Positions 26,369 to 35,659 are shown, numbered from the stretch's first letter. The stretch: DNA of 64,000 nucleotides from Desulfosalsimonas propionicica (GCF_013761005.1 NZ_JACDUS010000001.1:434001-498000), one strand, 5' to 3'. Numbers and translations: made by a program. The notes: generated from the sequence alone by a model not told the origin.

Positions 26369-27744
26369 GTCTGATTGTGCTCTGCCTGGCGGTGGTTTTT
26401 GCCTCGGCCCCGGCATACGGCACCCGCCTGCAGCAGTATGCGGTTGTGCAGGCCGACAGGTTAAACGTGCGCGCGGCTCCGGACACAAACGCCCGGATCA
26501 TCCGGGTGCTGAAAAAAAATGAGCGAGTGCGCGTGCTCATGGAAAAAGGGGATTGGCTGCAGGTGGCAGCCGGTGAAAACCTCGGCTATATTTACGACCA
26601 TGCCGGATACGTGGAAAGATTCACCGAGCACCGGGTCACGGATCAAACAGATAAGGATCTGGAACTGGCCATGGCCCGGGCACGGGAAATCGAGCGCCGT
26701 ATCCGGGAAAAGCAAAAGGAGCTAAAGGCGGTTTCCCAAAAAAAAAGCGTGCTGACAAAAGACCTGGCCACCCTGGACCGGGAGGCCGCCCAAAATCGGC
26801 AGAAGCTGCAGTCCCTGATGAAGAAGGCTGAAGAAACCGGCGCCAGGATCCGCATGCTTGAAAATGAGGCCCGGGAACTGCGGCGGGAACTGGAGCGGCG
26901 AAAGACCCATGCCAATGAGCGTATCGTTGCCTTGTATAAGCTTTGCCGCCTGGGGCGGATGAATCTTTTGGCAACCGCGGAATCCGCAAGCCAGTTATTT
27001 TTACGAAAGGCGGCCATAGAGCGGGTGGTGGGCCATGATGAAGCTGTGCTGCAGCAGATGCGGGAACAAAAACACCAACTGGACAACGTGCTTGCCGGTT
27101 TGCGCCATGAGCGGAAAAAACAGGAGCAGGTGGTTTTTGAATACGAAGAGACGCTCACGCGACTGGCCCAAAAGCGCAACCAGCGGCAGCAGATGCTCGC
27201 CTCTTTGGAAAACCGGAAATCCGGGCGGCAGCAAACCCTTGAATCTCTGCGGGATGCGGCTGCGCGGCTGGAAAAAACCATATCGGCCCTGAAAACGGAA
27301 AACGAGTCGGATGACGGGGATTTTGCTTCTCATCGGGGCTTGCTAAAGATGCCGGTTCAGGGTAAGATTACCTCAAAATTCGGAAAAACCGTAACTTCGG
27401 ATTCAGGAGTTATGAATTATTCCAATGGGTTGGAGTTGAGTTCGGCCCGGGGAGCACCCGTACGGGCCGTTTTTGAAGGAAAAGTGGCGTATGCCGACTG
27501 GCTCAGGGGATACGGCCAGGTGGTGATTTTATCTCACGGGCAACACTATCATACGGTCTATGCCCACATCAGTGATCTTTTCTGCGCTCAGGGGGAAACC
27601 GTCAAAACCGGACAGGTGATTGCCACGGTGGGCGATACCGGCTCCAGGGGCGGTCCGGCGCTTTATTTTGAGGTCCGCCATCAGGGAAAGCCGGTGGATC
27701 CCCTCAAATGGACCGATTCATCCATTCAGTCAGATAACGGATAA
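26332..27744 (+). CDS. envC: EnvC-like murein hydrolase activator with SH3 domain and inactive LytM domain
   Basis: The protein of about 470 residues has a signal peptide (ending SAPAYG) and an SH3b-type domain (about 36-95, ADRLNVRAAPDTNARIIRVL). A long coiled coil follows (about 105-320), then a C-terminal LytM domain. The LytM zinc site is broken: the HxxxD position reads NYSNGLEL, and the HLHFE position reads ALYFEVRH, although YHTVYAH is kept. This matches EnvC, which activates amidases without cutting peptidoglycan itself. Its place directly after ftsX fits FtsX-EnvC pairing. The added SH3b domain is not in E. coli EnvC. Confidence 0.86.
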   Translation: MLVYRPSIPSHLSLIVLCLAVVFASAPAYGTRLQQYAVVQADRLNVRAAPDTNARIIRVLKKNERVRVLMEKGDWLQVAAGENLGYIYDHAGYVERFTEHRVTDQTDKDLELAMARAREIERRIREKQKELKAVSQKKSVLTKDLATLDREAAQNRQKLQSLMKKAEETGARIRMLENEARELRRELERRKTHANERIVALYKLCRLGRMNLLATAESASQLFLRKAAIERVVGHDEAVLQQMREQKHQLDNVLAGLRHERKKQEQVVFEYEETLTRLAQKRNQRQQMLASLENRKSGRQQTLESLRDAAARLEKTISALKTENESDDGDFASHRGLLKMPVQGKITSKFGKTVTSDSGVMNYSNGLELSSARGAPVRAVFEGKVAYADWLRGYGQVVILSHGQHYHTVYAHISDLFCAQGETVKTGQVIATVGDTGSRGGPALYFEVRHQGKPVDPLKWTDSSIQSDNG

Positions 27745-27755
27745 AGGAGTGAGCA

Positions 27756-29162
27756 ATGCATTCTCAAAAAAAATCTCCCGTCCGAAAAGGGTTTGTGCTG
27801 GCTCTGGCGGCTGCTGTTTTCTTTCTGGCCTCCAGTGTGCACGGAGAGCTTTCAAAGGCAGATACTTATGAGGGCCTGAAGCTGTTTTCCGACGTGATCG
27901 AGGAACTGGAGAAAAATTACGTGGAACCGGTGGATACGCGGGACCTTATCGAAGAGGCCATCCACGGAATGGTCGAAAGCCTGGATCCGCATTCCACGTT
28001 CATGCCGCCGGAAGCCTTTGAAAGTCTCCAGAGTGAAACCCGGGGGGATTTCGGGGGGATCGGCATTGTGATTACCAAGGAAGACGGCCGGTTAACAGTT
28101 GTCTCGCCCATTGAGGGCACCCCTGCCTACAAGGCCGGCATTCAGGCCAATGATGTCATTATCAAGGTGGAAGACGAATCCACCCAGGACATGATGCTGT
28201 GGGAGGCGGTCAAGCAGATGCGGGGAGAGCCCGGCACAGAACTTCAGATCACGGTGGTGCGCGAAGGCGAGCCCGAGCCTCTGGAATTTACACTGGTCCG
28301 GGCCGTGATTCCCATGGACAGCGTCCGCCATATCATACTCCAGCCGGGCTACGGATACCTGTGGGTGACCAATTTCCGGGAAAACACCACCGACGAGGTC
28401 AAAAAGGCCCTGGCAGACCTGGAGAAAAATGCAGACCCGCTAAAGGGCCTGATTCTGGATTTGCGCGACAACCCGGGTGGACTGCTGACCCAGGCGGTTT
28501 CTCTGTCTGATGTGTTTCTGGCCGACGGCAGAATCGTTTCCATCCGGGGGCGGGATCAAAAAGAAGAAAGCGTCTACAGGGCCGAAGACGATAACCAGGA
28601 GCCTGATTATCCCATTGTGGTCCTGATCAACGGCGGCAGCGCAAGCGCTGCGGAAATCGTGGCCGGGGCCCTGCAGGACAACGGCCGCGCCCTGGTTCTG
28701 GGCACCACTTCCTTTGGAAAAGGCTCTGTGCAGACAGTCCGGCCCCTTCGCAACGGATACGGGCTGAAATACACAGTTGCCCGCTATTATACCCCCAAGG
28801 GGATTTCCATCCAGGCCGAGGGTATTCATCCGGACCTGGTGGTCAAACGCCGCCTGCTGGATGAGAAATCCGGGGGTTTGGATGCCCGGCGGATCAAGGA
28901 AGGGGATCTGAAAAATCATCTTCCCGGGAAAATGGAGCTTGAACAAGACGGACAGGAACCCGGGCCTTCTGAGAGCGACGGAGAAAAGGCCGGGGAAGGG
29001 CAAACAGAGGATGAAACCGATGTGCAAAAACTGATGCGCCTGCGCGATTCTTTATACGAGCACAGTGAACGGAGTCCGGATGCTTTGATGCTCGATTCCC
29101 AGATCAACCGGGCTTATGAAATTTTGCGGGGATACGAGGTCTTTTCCGCCATGGGCGATTGA
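27756..29162 (+). CDS. ctpA: S41 carboxy-terminal processing peptidase CtpA
   Basis: A periplasmic serine protease of 468 residues: signal peptide, N-terminal helical part, PDZ domain (about 90-170), then the S41 core. The catalytic serine lies in INGGSASAAEIVAGAL and the lysine in GTTSFGKGSVQT. The last 110 residues are acidic and Glu/Gly-rich. AAAGGAG precedes ATG, 11 bp after the envC-like gene. S41 proteases in division operons trim hydrolases or their activators; that role here is inferred from position. Confidence 0.92.
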   Translation: MHSQKKSPVRKGFVLALAAAVFFLASSVHGELSKADTYEGLKLFSDVIEELEKNYVEPVDTRDLIEEAIHGMVESLDPHSTFMPPEAFESLQSETRGDFGGIGIVITKEDGRLTVVSPIEGTPAYKAGIQANDVIIKVEDESTQDMMLWEAVKQMRGEPGTELQITVVREGEPEPLEFTLVRAVIPMDSVRHIILQPGYGYLWVTNFRENTTDEVKKALADLEKNADPLKGLILDLRDNPGGLLTQAVSLSDVFLADGRIVSIRGRDQKEESVYRAEDDNQEPDYPIVVLINGGSASAAEIVAGALQDNGRALVLGTTSFGKGSVQTVRPLRNGYGLKYTVARYYTPKGISIQAEGIHPDLVVKRRLLDEKSGGLDARRIKEGDLKNHLPGKMELEQDGQEPGPSESDGEKAGEGQTEDETDVQKLMRLRDSLYEHSERSPDALMLDSQINRAYEILRGYEVFSAMGD

Positions 29163-29219
29163 TCCAGATTCGTTTAGCAAAAACCCAGTTATCGAGAAAA
29201 CAGGAAACAGCTCAGCCAG

Positions 29220-30356
29220 ATGACGGAAAAAAAAAGCACCAGCCGGAAAACCAAATCAGGTGCGGCAAAAAAATCCAGCAGCGGCAAAGGGACAAAAAAA
29301 GCCGCTGGCAGGCAAAAGACAGCCAGCAAGAAAAAAACAGGCGCAGACAGTCAGAAAAAGACCCGGACCCGGAGTTCGAAGGCACAGAAAACGCTGGCCA
29401 GGAGCCTGAAATGGGATCTTCTGGTCTTTGTGGCCATTGTGGCCATGGTGGTGGCCACTGCCGCCTATTACCGGTTTGAACTCAGGCCGGCTCAAACCGA
29501 TGGCGTTGCGGTGGAGTCCACCCGGGCGTCACGACGTTCGCCGGAGCCGGTCAAGGTGCTCCACCCCCAGACGGTCAAGGAGGGTGTGGCCCCGGATTTT
29601 GAAGTCTTTCCCCCCGAGCCGGCTTCTGCTCCGGCAACGGAGCCGGGCCCGGTTGCGCCGCCGCCTGTCCAAATCCCTGACCGGCGGCCCATGGTGGCCA
29701 TTATCATTGATGATATGGGCTATGAAATGGATGTGGCCGAAAACTTTTTGTCCCTTGACTGTCCTTTGACCTATTCAATTCTGCCCCAAAGTCCGTTTCA
29801 GCGGGAAATTGCCCAAAGCGCGCATAACAGGGGGTGCCAGGTCATGCTCCATCTGCCCATGGAGCCCAGGGAATATCCGGAGGTGGACCCGGGTCCGGGG
29901 GCTTTGCTGACCGGAATGACAACAGATGAACGCATCGGGCTGTTAAAATCCCACCTTGATGCGGTGCCCCATATTTCAGGAGTTAACAATCACATGGGAT
30001 CGAAAATGAGTGCGGATTCGGCCCAGATGAATCAAATCTTATCGATTGTCAAAAAAAACAAGCTGTTTTATATTGACAGCCTCACCGCAGCAGACAGCCG
30101 GTCTGGTTCGTCTGCCCGGTTGTTTCAGGTGCCCTTTGCCAGGCGCGACGTTTTTCTTGATCATGTCCCTGAGGTCGAATTTATCCGCGGCCAGCTTGAC
30201 CGGCTGGTGGCTGTTGCCCGTAAAAATGGGAAGGCCGTGGGCATCGGTCACCCCTATCCGGAAACCTACAAGGTCCTGACTGAAAAATTGCCGGAGATCA
30301 AAAACCAGGTTCGGCTGGTGCCGGCCTCCGAAATCGTTTCCGGCCTGGATTTTTGA
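29220..30356 (+). CDS. divergent polysaccharide deacetylase family protein (YibQ-like)
   Basis: The C-terminal half (about residues 155-375) is the divergent polysaccharide deacetylase domain (DUF610/YibQ): VAIIIDDMGYEMD, LTYSILPQSPF, MLHLPMEP, GVNNHMGS and YIDSLT. It begins with about 60 residues very rich in Lys, Ser and Thr, followed by one membrane helix (LVFVAIVAMVVATAAYY), then a Pro-rich linker. The enzymatic activity of this family is not established. It closes the ftsEX-envC-ctpA run, an order also seen in other proteobacteria where YibQ follows EnvC and a Ctp protease. Confidence 0.88.
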   Translation: MTEKKSTSRKTKSGAAKKSSSGKGTKKAAGRQKTASKKKTGADSQKKTRTRSSKAQKTLARSLKWDLLVFVAIVAMVVATAAYYRFELRPAQTDGVAVESTRASRRSPEPVKVLHPQTVKEGVAPDFEVFPPEPASAPATEPGPVAPPPVQIPDRRPMVAIIIDDMGYEMDVAENFLSLDCPLTYSILPQSPFQREIAQSAHNRGCQVMLHLPMEPREYPEVDPGPGALLTGMTTDERIGLLKSHLDAVPHISGVNNHMGSKMSADSAQMNQILSIVKKNKLFYIDSLTAADSRSGSSARLFQVPFARRDVFLDHVPEVEFIRGQLDRLVAVARKNGKAVGIGHPYPETYKVLTEKLPEIKNQVRLVPASEIVSGLDF

Positions 30357-30378
30357 AAAGCGGTTGCGAATCTCTGAT

Positions 30379-31299
30379 TTAAGCCAGTTTTGCGGCGATG
30401 GCCACCCAGCCGTCTTCATTGAGCACTTCGAGTATGGTAAATCCCTGTTGTTGAAGAGCGCCAATAATCATGTCCCGCTTTTCCTCGATAATCCCGGAGG
30501 TGATAAAAATTTTTTCCCCGGTGAGCAGTACCGGAATGTCCGGGATCATGGGCAGGATGGTCTGGGTCAGGATGTTGGCCACCACCAGGTCAAAACTGCC
30601 CCGGGTGTCTGTCACCAGATCCCCGGTGCGCAGGCAAAAGCAGTCTTTGCAGACCCGGTTTGCCAGCAGATTTTGTTGGGCAACATCCACGGCCACTGGA
30701 TCGCAGTCAATGCCTTCAAGCTGCGCTGCCCCCAGTTTTGCCGCGGTCACCAGCAGAATCCCCGAACCGGTACCCACGTCCAGCACCCGGGCTCCTGGCC
30801 GCAGGTGGGCTTCGATTAGGCGCATGCACAGGGCTGTTGTGGGATGGGTTCCCGCGCCAAAGGCCATTCCCGGATCCAGCTCAATGACGATATCATCGCC
30901 GCCGGCTTGAAAATCCCGCCAGGAAGGCTTGACCACCAGGCGATCGGAGATGCGCACCGGGTGAAAATGGGCCTTCCAGGATTCGGCCCAGTCCTGCTCA
31001 TCCACGTCGCTGTAACGCGTCGAGCATGCGTCCGCAACAGATGCCGGCAGCCGGCAAAGGGCCTCTTCCAGCTTACGGCGGTTTTGTTCCAATTGATCAT
31101 CTGCTCTGAAAAAGCCGATTACTGCATTCTGCCGCGGCCGGGGCAGGGCATCGTCGGCCCAGTCCAGTTCCGGGTCTGCATCCGGGCTTTCCACGATCAC
31201 GCCCTGCAGGCCCAGATCGCAGAAGATGTCGGTTATCATGGCGGCTGCAGACTCGGGATCTGACGACTCAAATATTACGCGGGTTTGAATCCATTTCAT
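30379..31299 (-). CDS. prmA: ribosomal protein L11 methyltransferase PrmA
   Basis: PrmA trimethylates ribosomal protein L11. The N-terminal substrate domain is followed by the SAM domain with FGAGTHPTTALCMRLIE, VLDVGTGSGIL and VVANIL, all diagnostic. ATG at 31299 gives MKWIQTRVIFESSD and 306 residues, normal for the family. It is convergent with the deacetylase gene, with a 22-bp gap and no clear terminator. Confidence 0.93.
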   Translation of the reverse strand: MKWIQTRVIFESSDPESAAAMITDIFCDLGLQGVIVESPDADPELDWADDALPRPRQNAVIGFFRADDQLEQNRRKLEEALCRLPASVADACSTRYSDVDEQDWAESWKAHFHPVRISDRLVVKPSWRDFQAGGDDIVIELDPGMAFGAGTHPTTALCMRLIEAHLRPGARVLDVGTGSGILLVTAAKLGAAQLEGIDCDPVAVDVAQQNLLANRVCKDCFCLRTGDLVTDTRGSFDLVVANILTQTILPMIPDIPVLLTGEKIFITSGIIEEKRDMIIGALQQQGFTILEVLNEDGWVAIAAKLA

Positions 31300-31450
31300 T
31301 TGTCTATCGCTTTTTCCGGTTTGTGTTTGTATGGGGCTTTGCAATACGCCGGCGCAGTTTAAATCACAAGACTTTTTTATCCCTTTGCTCCCGATGGTCC
31401 GGTTTAACTGCTTGACGGGGCCCGGGGAAATTGATAATTATCGATGTATT

Positions 31451-32110
31451 ATGGAAGGTGACTCCCGACGATATCAGCGCCAGCGCGAAGCCATGGTTAA
31501 AAACCAGATCGAAACCCGTGGGGTGAACGATCCCGGGACTCTTGCGGCCATGCGGCGGGTGCCCCGTCACCTGTTTGTCAACGAAGCCCTCATGGATCAG
31601 GCTTACAATGATCATCCCCTGCCCATCGGCGAGCAGCAAACCATTTCCCAGCCCTATATCGTGGCCATGATGACCGAAGCCCTGCAGCTCAACCAGGACG
31701 ACCGGGTCCTGGAAATCGGAACGGGTTCAGGCTACCAGGCGGCCGTGCTGGCGGAAATCGCCTACCGGGTTTATACCATTGAACGCAACCGGACCCTGTA
31801 TGAAAGCGCCCGCAAAATGTTTGAGGGAATTGGTTACTACAACATCATTGCCCGTTATTCCGACGGCACCATCGGCTGGCGGGAAGAAAGCCCGTTTGAT
31901 GCCATCATGGTCACAGCCGGTGCCCCTGAAATCCCCAAGCCCTTGGTGGACCAGCTGGCCACGGGTGGGCGCATGGTGATTCCCGTGGGTTCTTCCCTTT
32001 CCCAGAAAATGATCAAGGTTGTCAAGGAAGACCAGGGACTGCATCAGAGCGAACTGGGCGGATGCCGGTTTGTCCGGCTTGTAGGCCAGTACGGGTGGAG
32101 AGACGCTTGA
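31451..32110 (+). CDS. pcm: protein-L-isoaspartate O-methyltransferase
   Basis: This repair enzyme methylates isoaspartyl residues in damaged proteins. Core motifs are PIGEQQTISQPYIVAMM, VLEIGTGSGYQAAVL and FDAIMVTAGAPEIP. The upstream boundary is uncertain. ATG at 31451 gives 219 residues, ATG at 31493 gives the shorter form common in the family, and neither has a strong ribosome-binding site. A TTGACG sequence at 31412 could be a -35 box. Confidence 0.92.
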   Translation: MEGDSRRYQRQREAMVKNQIETRGVNDPGTLAAMRRVPRHLFVNEALMDQAYNDHPLPIGEQQTISQPYIVAMMTEALQLNQDDRVLEIGTGSGYQAAVLAEIAYRVYTIERNRTLYESARKMFEGIGYYNIIARYSDGTIGWREESPFDAIMVTAGAPEIPKPLVDQLATGGRMVIPVGSSLSQKMIKVVKEDQGLHQSELGGCRFVRLVGQYGWRDA

Positions 32111-32148
32111 GTTCAGGTCCCCGCGCCAAAACCTGGAAATCCGTGTTT

Positions 32149-33138
32149 ATGGACCCGCCGGGACCCCGTTCCAAAGGCGCTGCCGTTTTCCTGGCGGTCA
32201 AGGGTGCATGCATGGGGGCGGCTGATACCGTGCCCGGGGTGTCGGGCGGTACCATTGCGCTGATCACCGGCATTTACCAGGACCTGCTGGCGGCAGTCAA
32301 ATCCGTTGACGCCCGGGCCATACACCGTCTGCTTGTTTTGGATATCAAGGGCGCTTTGGCCGGGGTCCATCTTCGCTTTCTTTTGAGCCTGTTTTGCGGT
32401 ATCGGCATTGCGGTGTTCAGCCTGGCCCGGGTGATGAACTATCTGCTGGCCCATCATCCCGTGCCCACCTGGAGTCTTTTTTTTGGCCTGATCGCCGCTT
32501 CGATCTGGGCTGTGGGGCGCCGGGTGGCTGCATGGTCTGCAGGGCCGGCTGCTGGATTTTGTGCCGGGACGGCAGCTGCGTGGTACGTTGTGGGCTTGGT
32601 GCCGGCACAAACCCCTGAAACCATTTGGTTCGTGTTTTTGTCCGGGATGCTGGCGGTCTGCGCCATGATTTTGCCAGGGTTGAGCGGTGCGTTTATCCTG
32701 TTGATTCTCGGCAAGTATGAATATGTCCTGGGCCTGGTGGAAAATCCCTTTGTCCCGGCAAACCTGGGAATGCTCGCAGTTCTGGCCGCGGGATGCGCCG
32801 TTGGGCTGGCCGGGTTTGCCAGGCTGCTCAAATACGTGCTCGATACCCGGCCCGATCTGGCCATCGCCGGTTTGACCGGTCTGATGCTGGGCTCCATGCG
32901 AAAAATCTGGCCCTGGAAAGAACCTCTGGTCACAGAGCAGATTCACGGCAAGCTGATGGTGATCACGGAAAGAAATATCTGGCCGGAACCAAAGTTTTCC
33001 GAGCTGATGATCCCCCTGGTTTTGATGGCAGCCGGCTTTGGGGCCGTGGTGGCCATGGAGCGGATCTCAAGCCGGTGGTCTTCGGGACATCACACGGTTT
33101 CATCTGAATCTTCGGAATCGCCCCCCAGTAAACAATGA
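32149..33138 (+). CDS. DUF368 family membrane protein
   Basis: A polytopic membrane protein of about 330 residues with the DUF368 signature KGACMGAADTVPGVSGGTIA near the N-terminus. A second related half-motif follows (MILPGLSGAFILLILGKYE), which suggests an internal repeat as in polyprenyl-phosphate flippases. Some DUF368 proteins (PopT) recycle undecaprenyl phosphate, a plausible role here. ATG at 32149 is the first good start; a TTG near 32107 overlapping the pcm stop would add 14 residues. Its 3' end overlaps coaD by 49 bp. Confidence 0.82.
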   Translation: MDPPGPRSKGAAVFLAVKGACMGAADTVPGVSGGTIALITGIYQDLLAAVKSVDARAIHRLLVLDIKGALAGVHLRFLLSLFCGIGIAVFSLARVMNYLLAHHPVPTWSLFFGLIAASIWAVGRRVAAWSAGPAAGFCAGTAAAWYVVGLVPAQTPETIWFVFLSGMLAVCAMILPGLSGAFILLILGKYEYVLGLVENPFVPANLGMLAVLAAGCAVGLAGFARLLKYVLDTRPDLAIAGLTGLMLGSMRKIWPWKEPLVTEQIHGKLMVITERNIWPEPKFSELMIPLVLMAAGFGAVVAMERISSRWSSGHHTVSSESSESPPSKQ

Positions 33139-33611
33139 AATCGCTGCTCCAGTTTTTCCTGCACCACCGGCGGGACCATGCTTTCGATATTGCCCCCGAA
33201 CTTGGCCGCTTCCTTGATAATCGACGAACTGGTGAAAATCCAGCGCAATCCGGTCATCAGAAACACGGTCTGCACCTCCCGGTTGAGCCGTCGGTTCATC
33301 AGGGCCATCTGGAATTCGTATTCAAAATCAGATACCGCCCGCATGCCCCGCAAAATGGCATGCGCATTGCGCTGCTTGGCGTAATCCACCAGCAGGCCGT
33401 CGTAAGAGGCGCTTTCCACGTTTGAAAACCCGGCAAGGGATCGTGTGAGCAGATCAATGCGCTCGTCCACGGAGAAAAGCAGTTTTTTCGCCGGGTTTTC
33501 CAGTATGGTGATAATGAGGCGGTCAAAGATTTTCAGGCCCCGCTCAATGATATCCAGGTGACCGTTGGTGACCGGGTCAAATGATCCCGGGTAGATGGCG
33601 ATTTTTTCCAT
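33090..33611 (-). CDS. coaD: phosphopantetheine adenylyltransferase CoaD
   Basis: CoaD makes dephospho-CoA. Motifs: IYPGSFDPVTNGHLDII (nucleotidyltransferase T/HxGH), AILRGMRAVSDFEYEFQMA and the ISSS-type motif FTSSSIIKEAA. Compared with the usual 160 residues it has an acidic extension of about 10 residues at the C-terminus, encoded in the overlap with the DUF368 gene. ATG at 33611 is preferred over one two codons upstream. Confidence 0.94.
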   Translation of the reverse strand: MEKIAIYPGSFDPVTNGHLDIIERGLKIFDRLIITILENPAKKLLFSVDERIDLLTRSLAGFSNVESASYDGLLVDYAKQRNAHAILRGMRAVSDFEYEFQMALMNRRLNREVQTVFLMTGLRWIFTSSSIIKEAAKFGGNIESMVPPVVQEKLEQRFHCLLGGDSEDSDETV

Positions 33612-33660
33612 AATCAATGTCCTGAGTGCTTTAACGTGATGAGAAACAAGGCTTTTGGGG

Positions 33661-34254
33661 TCATTTCCCCGGAGATGGTCCGGTATCGGATTTCCCGTTT
33701 GCTACCATATTTGACAAAAAGCTGACAATGGTTTTTCCGTATTTGCGCTGATCTGTGCATTGCAGGCCGAAAAGATTGTCGGGAAGGGGATCTGCAGGCG
33801 CATGCTCGATGATCACAAGCGCCTTCGGCGCCAGCACACCTCCGGCGGCCAGGTTTTTTATGGCCGGCTCCAGGGCCCCGGCGTTGTATGGGGGATCCAG
33901 AAACACCAGGTCGAAGAAAAGCCCGGTTGAAGACAAAAATCCCGGATCCTGCAAAATGTTTCGGCACAGTACCCGCGACTGCTGCTCTGCCCGGCAGGCG
34001 GCCACGTTTTTTTCGATTGTGGCCACAGCCCTGCGTTCGGATTCCACAAATACCGCATACCCGGCCCCCCGGCTCAGGGCTTCCAGGCCAAAGGCCCCGG
34101 TTCCGGCAAACAGGTCCGCCACCCGGGCGCCGGGGACACGCCCGGCGCAGATGTTGAACACGGCTTCCCGGACCTTTCCTGAAGTTGGCCGTGTGGTGCG
34201 GTCCGGGAGGGAAAACAGGTTTCTGCCCCTGTTTTTTCCGGCAATGATTTTCAT
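33661..34254 (-). CDS. rsmD: 16S rRNA (guanine966-N2)-methyltransferase RsmD
   Basis: The SAM motif VADLFAGTGAFGLEALSRGA and catalytic FLDPPY are present, and the N-terminus has RPTSGKVREAVFN as in RsmD. Length is 197 residues. It sits directly before coaD on the same strand, a common rsmD-coaD pair, and overlaps the end of the NtrX-like gene by 4 bp. Confidence 0.93.
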   Translation of the reverse strand: MKIIAGKNRGRNLFSLPDRTTRPTSGKVREAVFNICAGRVPGARVADLFAGTGAFGLEALSRGAGYAVFVESERRAVATIEKNVAACRAEQQSRVLCRNILQDPGFLSSTGLFFDLVFLDPPYNAGALEPAIKNLAAGGVLAPKALVIIEHAPADPLPDNLFGLQCTDQRKYGKTIVSFLSNMVANGKSDTGPSPGK

Positions 34255-35621
34255 TTTTCAGGTCCCTTCTGCCGGGTGATTTTCTGCTGAATCTTTTTTA
34301 CCCGGGTTTTGTCTGCTCCCGTGGACTTTGCGGTTTTGTTGATGTCAAAATCATGGGATTTGAGTTTTTGCATTATAAATACCTCTTCAAAGGCCTGCTG
34401 TGCATCCCTGAGCCGGTCAAAGGAAAACAGTTCCGCAGCCGGGGTGGCCGGTGGCCTGACGGCTGTGTTGTAAGGCGCAGGAAGGTCTTTGACCCCAATG
34501 GAATCCCCGGCCATTATGTCCAGCCGCTCCACCAGGTTTTTGAGTTCCCGGACATTGCCCGGCCATTCGTACTGTTTGAGCATTTCCACGGCCTCGGGCG
34601 CCATCTGCTTGGCCGGGGTGCCGTTGTCTTCAGCTGTTTTGGAGAGAAATACATGGATCAGGGCCGGAATGTCTTCGATGCGTTCGCGCAGGGCCGGCAC
34701 GGAGATGGGCACCACGTTGATCCGGTAATACAGATCTTCGCGGAATGTGCCCTCCCGTATGGCTTTTTTCAGATTTTTGTTTGTCGCGGCAATCACCCGA
34801 ACATCAATGGGAATGGTTCGGCTGCCGCCCAGGCGCTGAAATTGTTTTTCTTCGAGAATCCGCAGTATGGTGGCCTGTGTCTTGAGGCCCATGTCACCGA
34901 TTTCGTCGAAAAACAGGGTCCCGGTGTGGGCCAGTTCAAATTTGCCGTACTTTTTGGTCACCGCCCCGGCGAAAGCCCCCTTTTCATGTCCCAGCAGTTC
35001 GCTTTCCAGGCTTTCATCGTTTAACGCCGCGCAGTTAACATCCACCAGAGGCTTGTCACAACGGGCCGACAACTGGTGAATGGTTCGGGCCACAAGTTCT
35101 TTTCCGGTGCCGTTTTCACCGGTGATCAGGATCCAGGCATCGGTTGGCGCGGCAATCTGGATTTGCTTTTTGAGCTCCATGGTGGCCGGGCTGCTGCCGG
35201 TGATGGCGTATTTTTCAATGGTTTTTTTCCGCAGAAACCGGTTTTCTTCCTCCAGGCGCCGGAAATTCAATGCATTGTTGATGGCCACAATCACCCGGTC
35301 GATGTTCAGGGGCTTTTCAATAAAATCATAGGCGCCCATTTTCGTGGCGTTGACTGCGGTTTCAATGGTGCCGTGGCCGGTGATCATCACCACCTGGACA
35401 TGGGAGTGCAGGTTTTTGATTTCCTTTAAGGTTTCAATGCCGTCTAATCCGGGCATCCAGATGTCGAGCAGTACCAGGTCCGGGGTCTGGGCCTCCACGC
35501 ACTGGAGGGCCTCATAGCCGTTGGTTGCGGTCATGGTTTCAAAGCCTTCGTCCATGAGAATACCGCTTAAGGAACGGAGAATGGAAGGTTCGTCATCCAC
35601 GATCAGAATGGTCGGAAACAT
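34251..35621 (-). CDS. NtrX-like response regulator with AAA+ domain and variant GAFAGA loop
   Basis: Three domains in 456 residues: a receiver with phospho-acceptor Asp53 (LLDIW), a sigma54-type AAA+ domain (Walker A GENGTGKE at 168-175, Walker B GTLFFDEIGDM) and a short C-terminal helix-turn-helix. The loop that normally reads GAFTGA and touches sigma54 reads GAFAGA (215-220). The C-terminal helices (DINKTAKSTGADKTRVKKIQQK) resemble Fis only loosely. ATG at 35621 has AAGGA upstream. It is cotranscribed with an NtrY-like kinase. The Thr-to-Ala change suggests it may regulate without activating sigma54, as reported for some NtrX proteins. Confidence 0.88.
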   Translation of the reverse strand: MFPTILIVDDEPSILRSLSGILMDEGFETMTATNGYEALQCVEAQTPDLVLLDIWMPGLDGIETLKEIKNLHSHVQVVMITGHGTIETAVNATKMGAYDFIEKPLNIDRVIVAINNALNFRRLEEENRFLRKKTIEKYAITGSSPATMELKKQIQIAAPTDAWILITGENGTGKELVARTIHQLSARCDKPLVDVNCAALNDESLESELLGHEKGAFAGAVTKKYGKFELAHTGTLFFDEIGDMGLKTQATILRILEEKQFQRLGGSRTIPIDVRVIAATNKNLKKAIREGTFREDLYYRINVVPISVPALRERIEDIPALIHVFLSKTAEDNGTPAKQMAPEAVEMLKQYEWPGNVRELKNLVERLDIMAGDSIGVKDLPAPYNTAVRPPATPAAELFSFDRLRDAQQAFEEVFIMQKLKSHDFDINKTAKSTGADKTRVKKIQQKITRQKGPEK

Positions 35622-35659
35622 TTGGTTTTTCCTTGGTTTGAAATTTTTTTCACCCGGCA

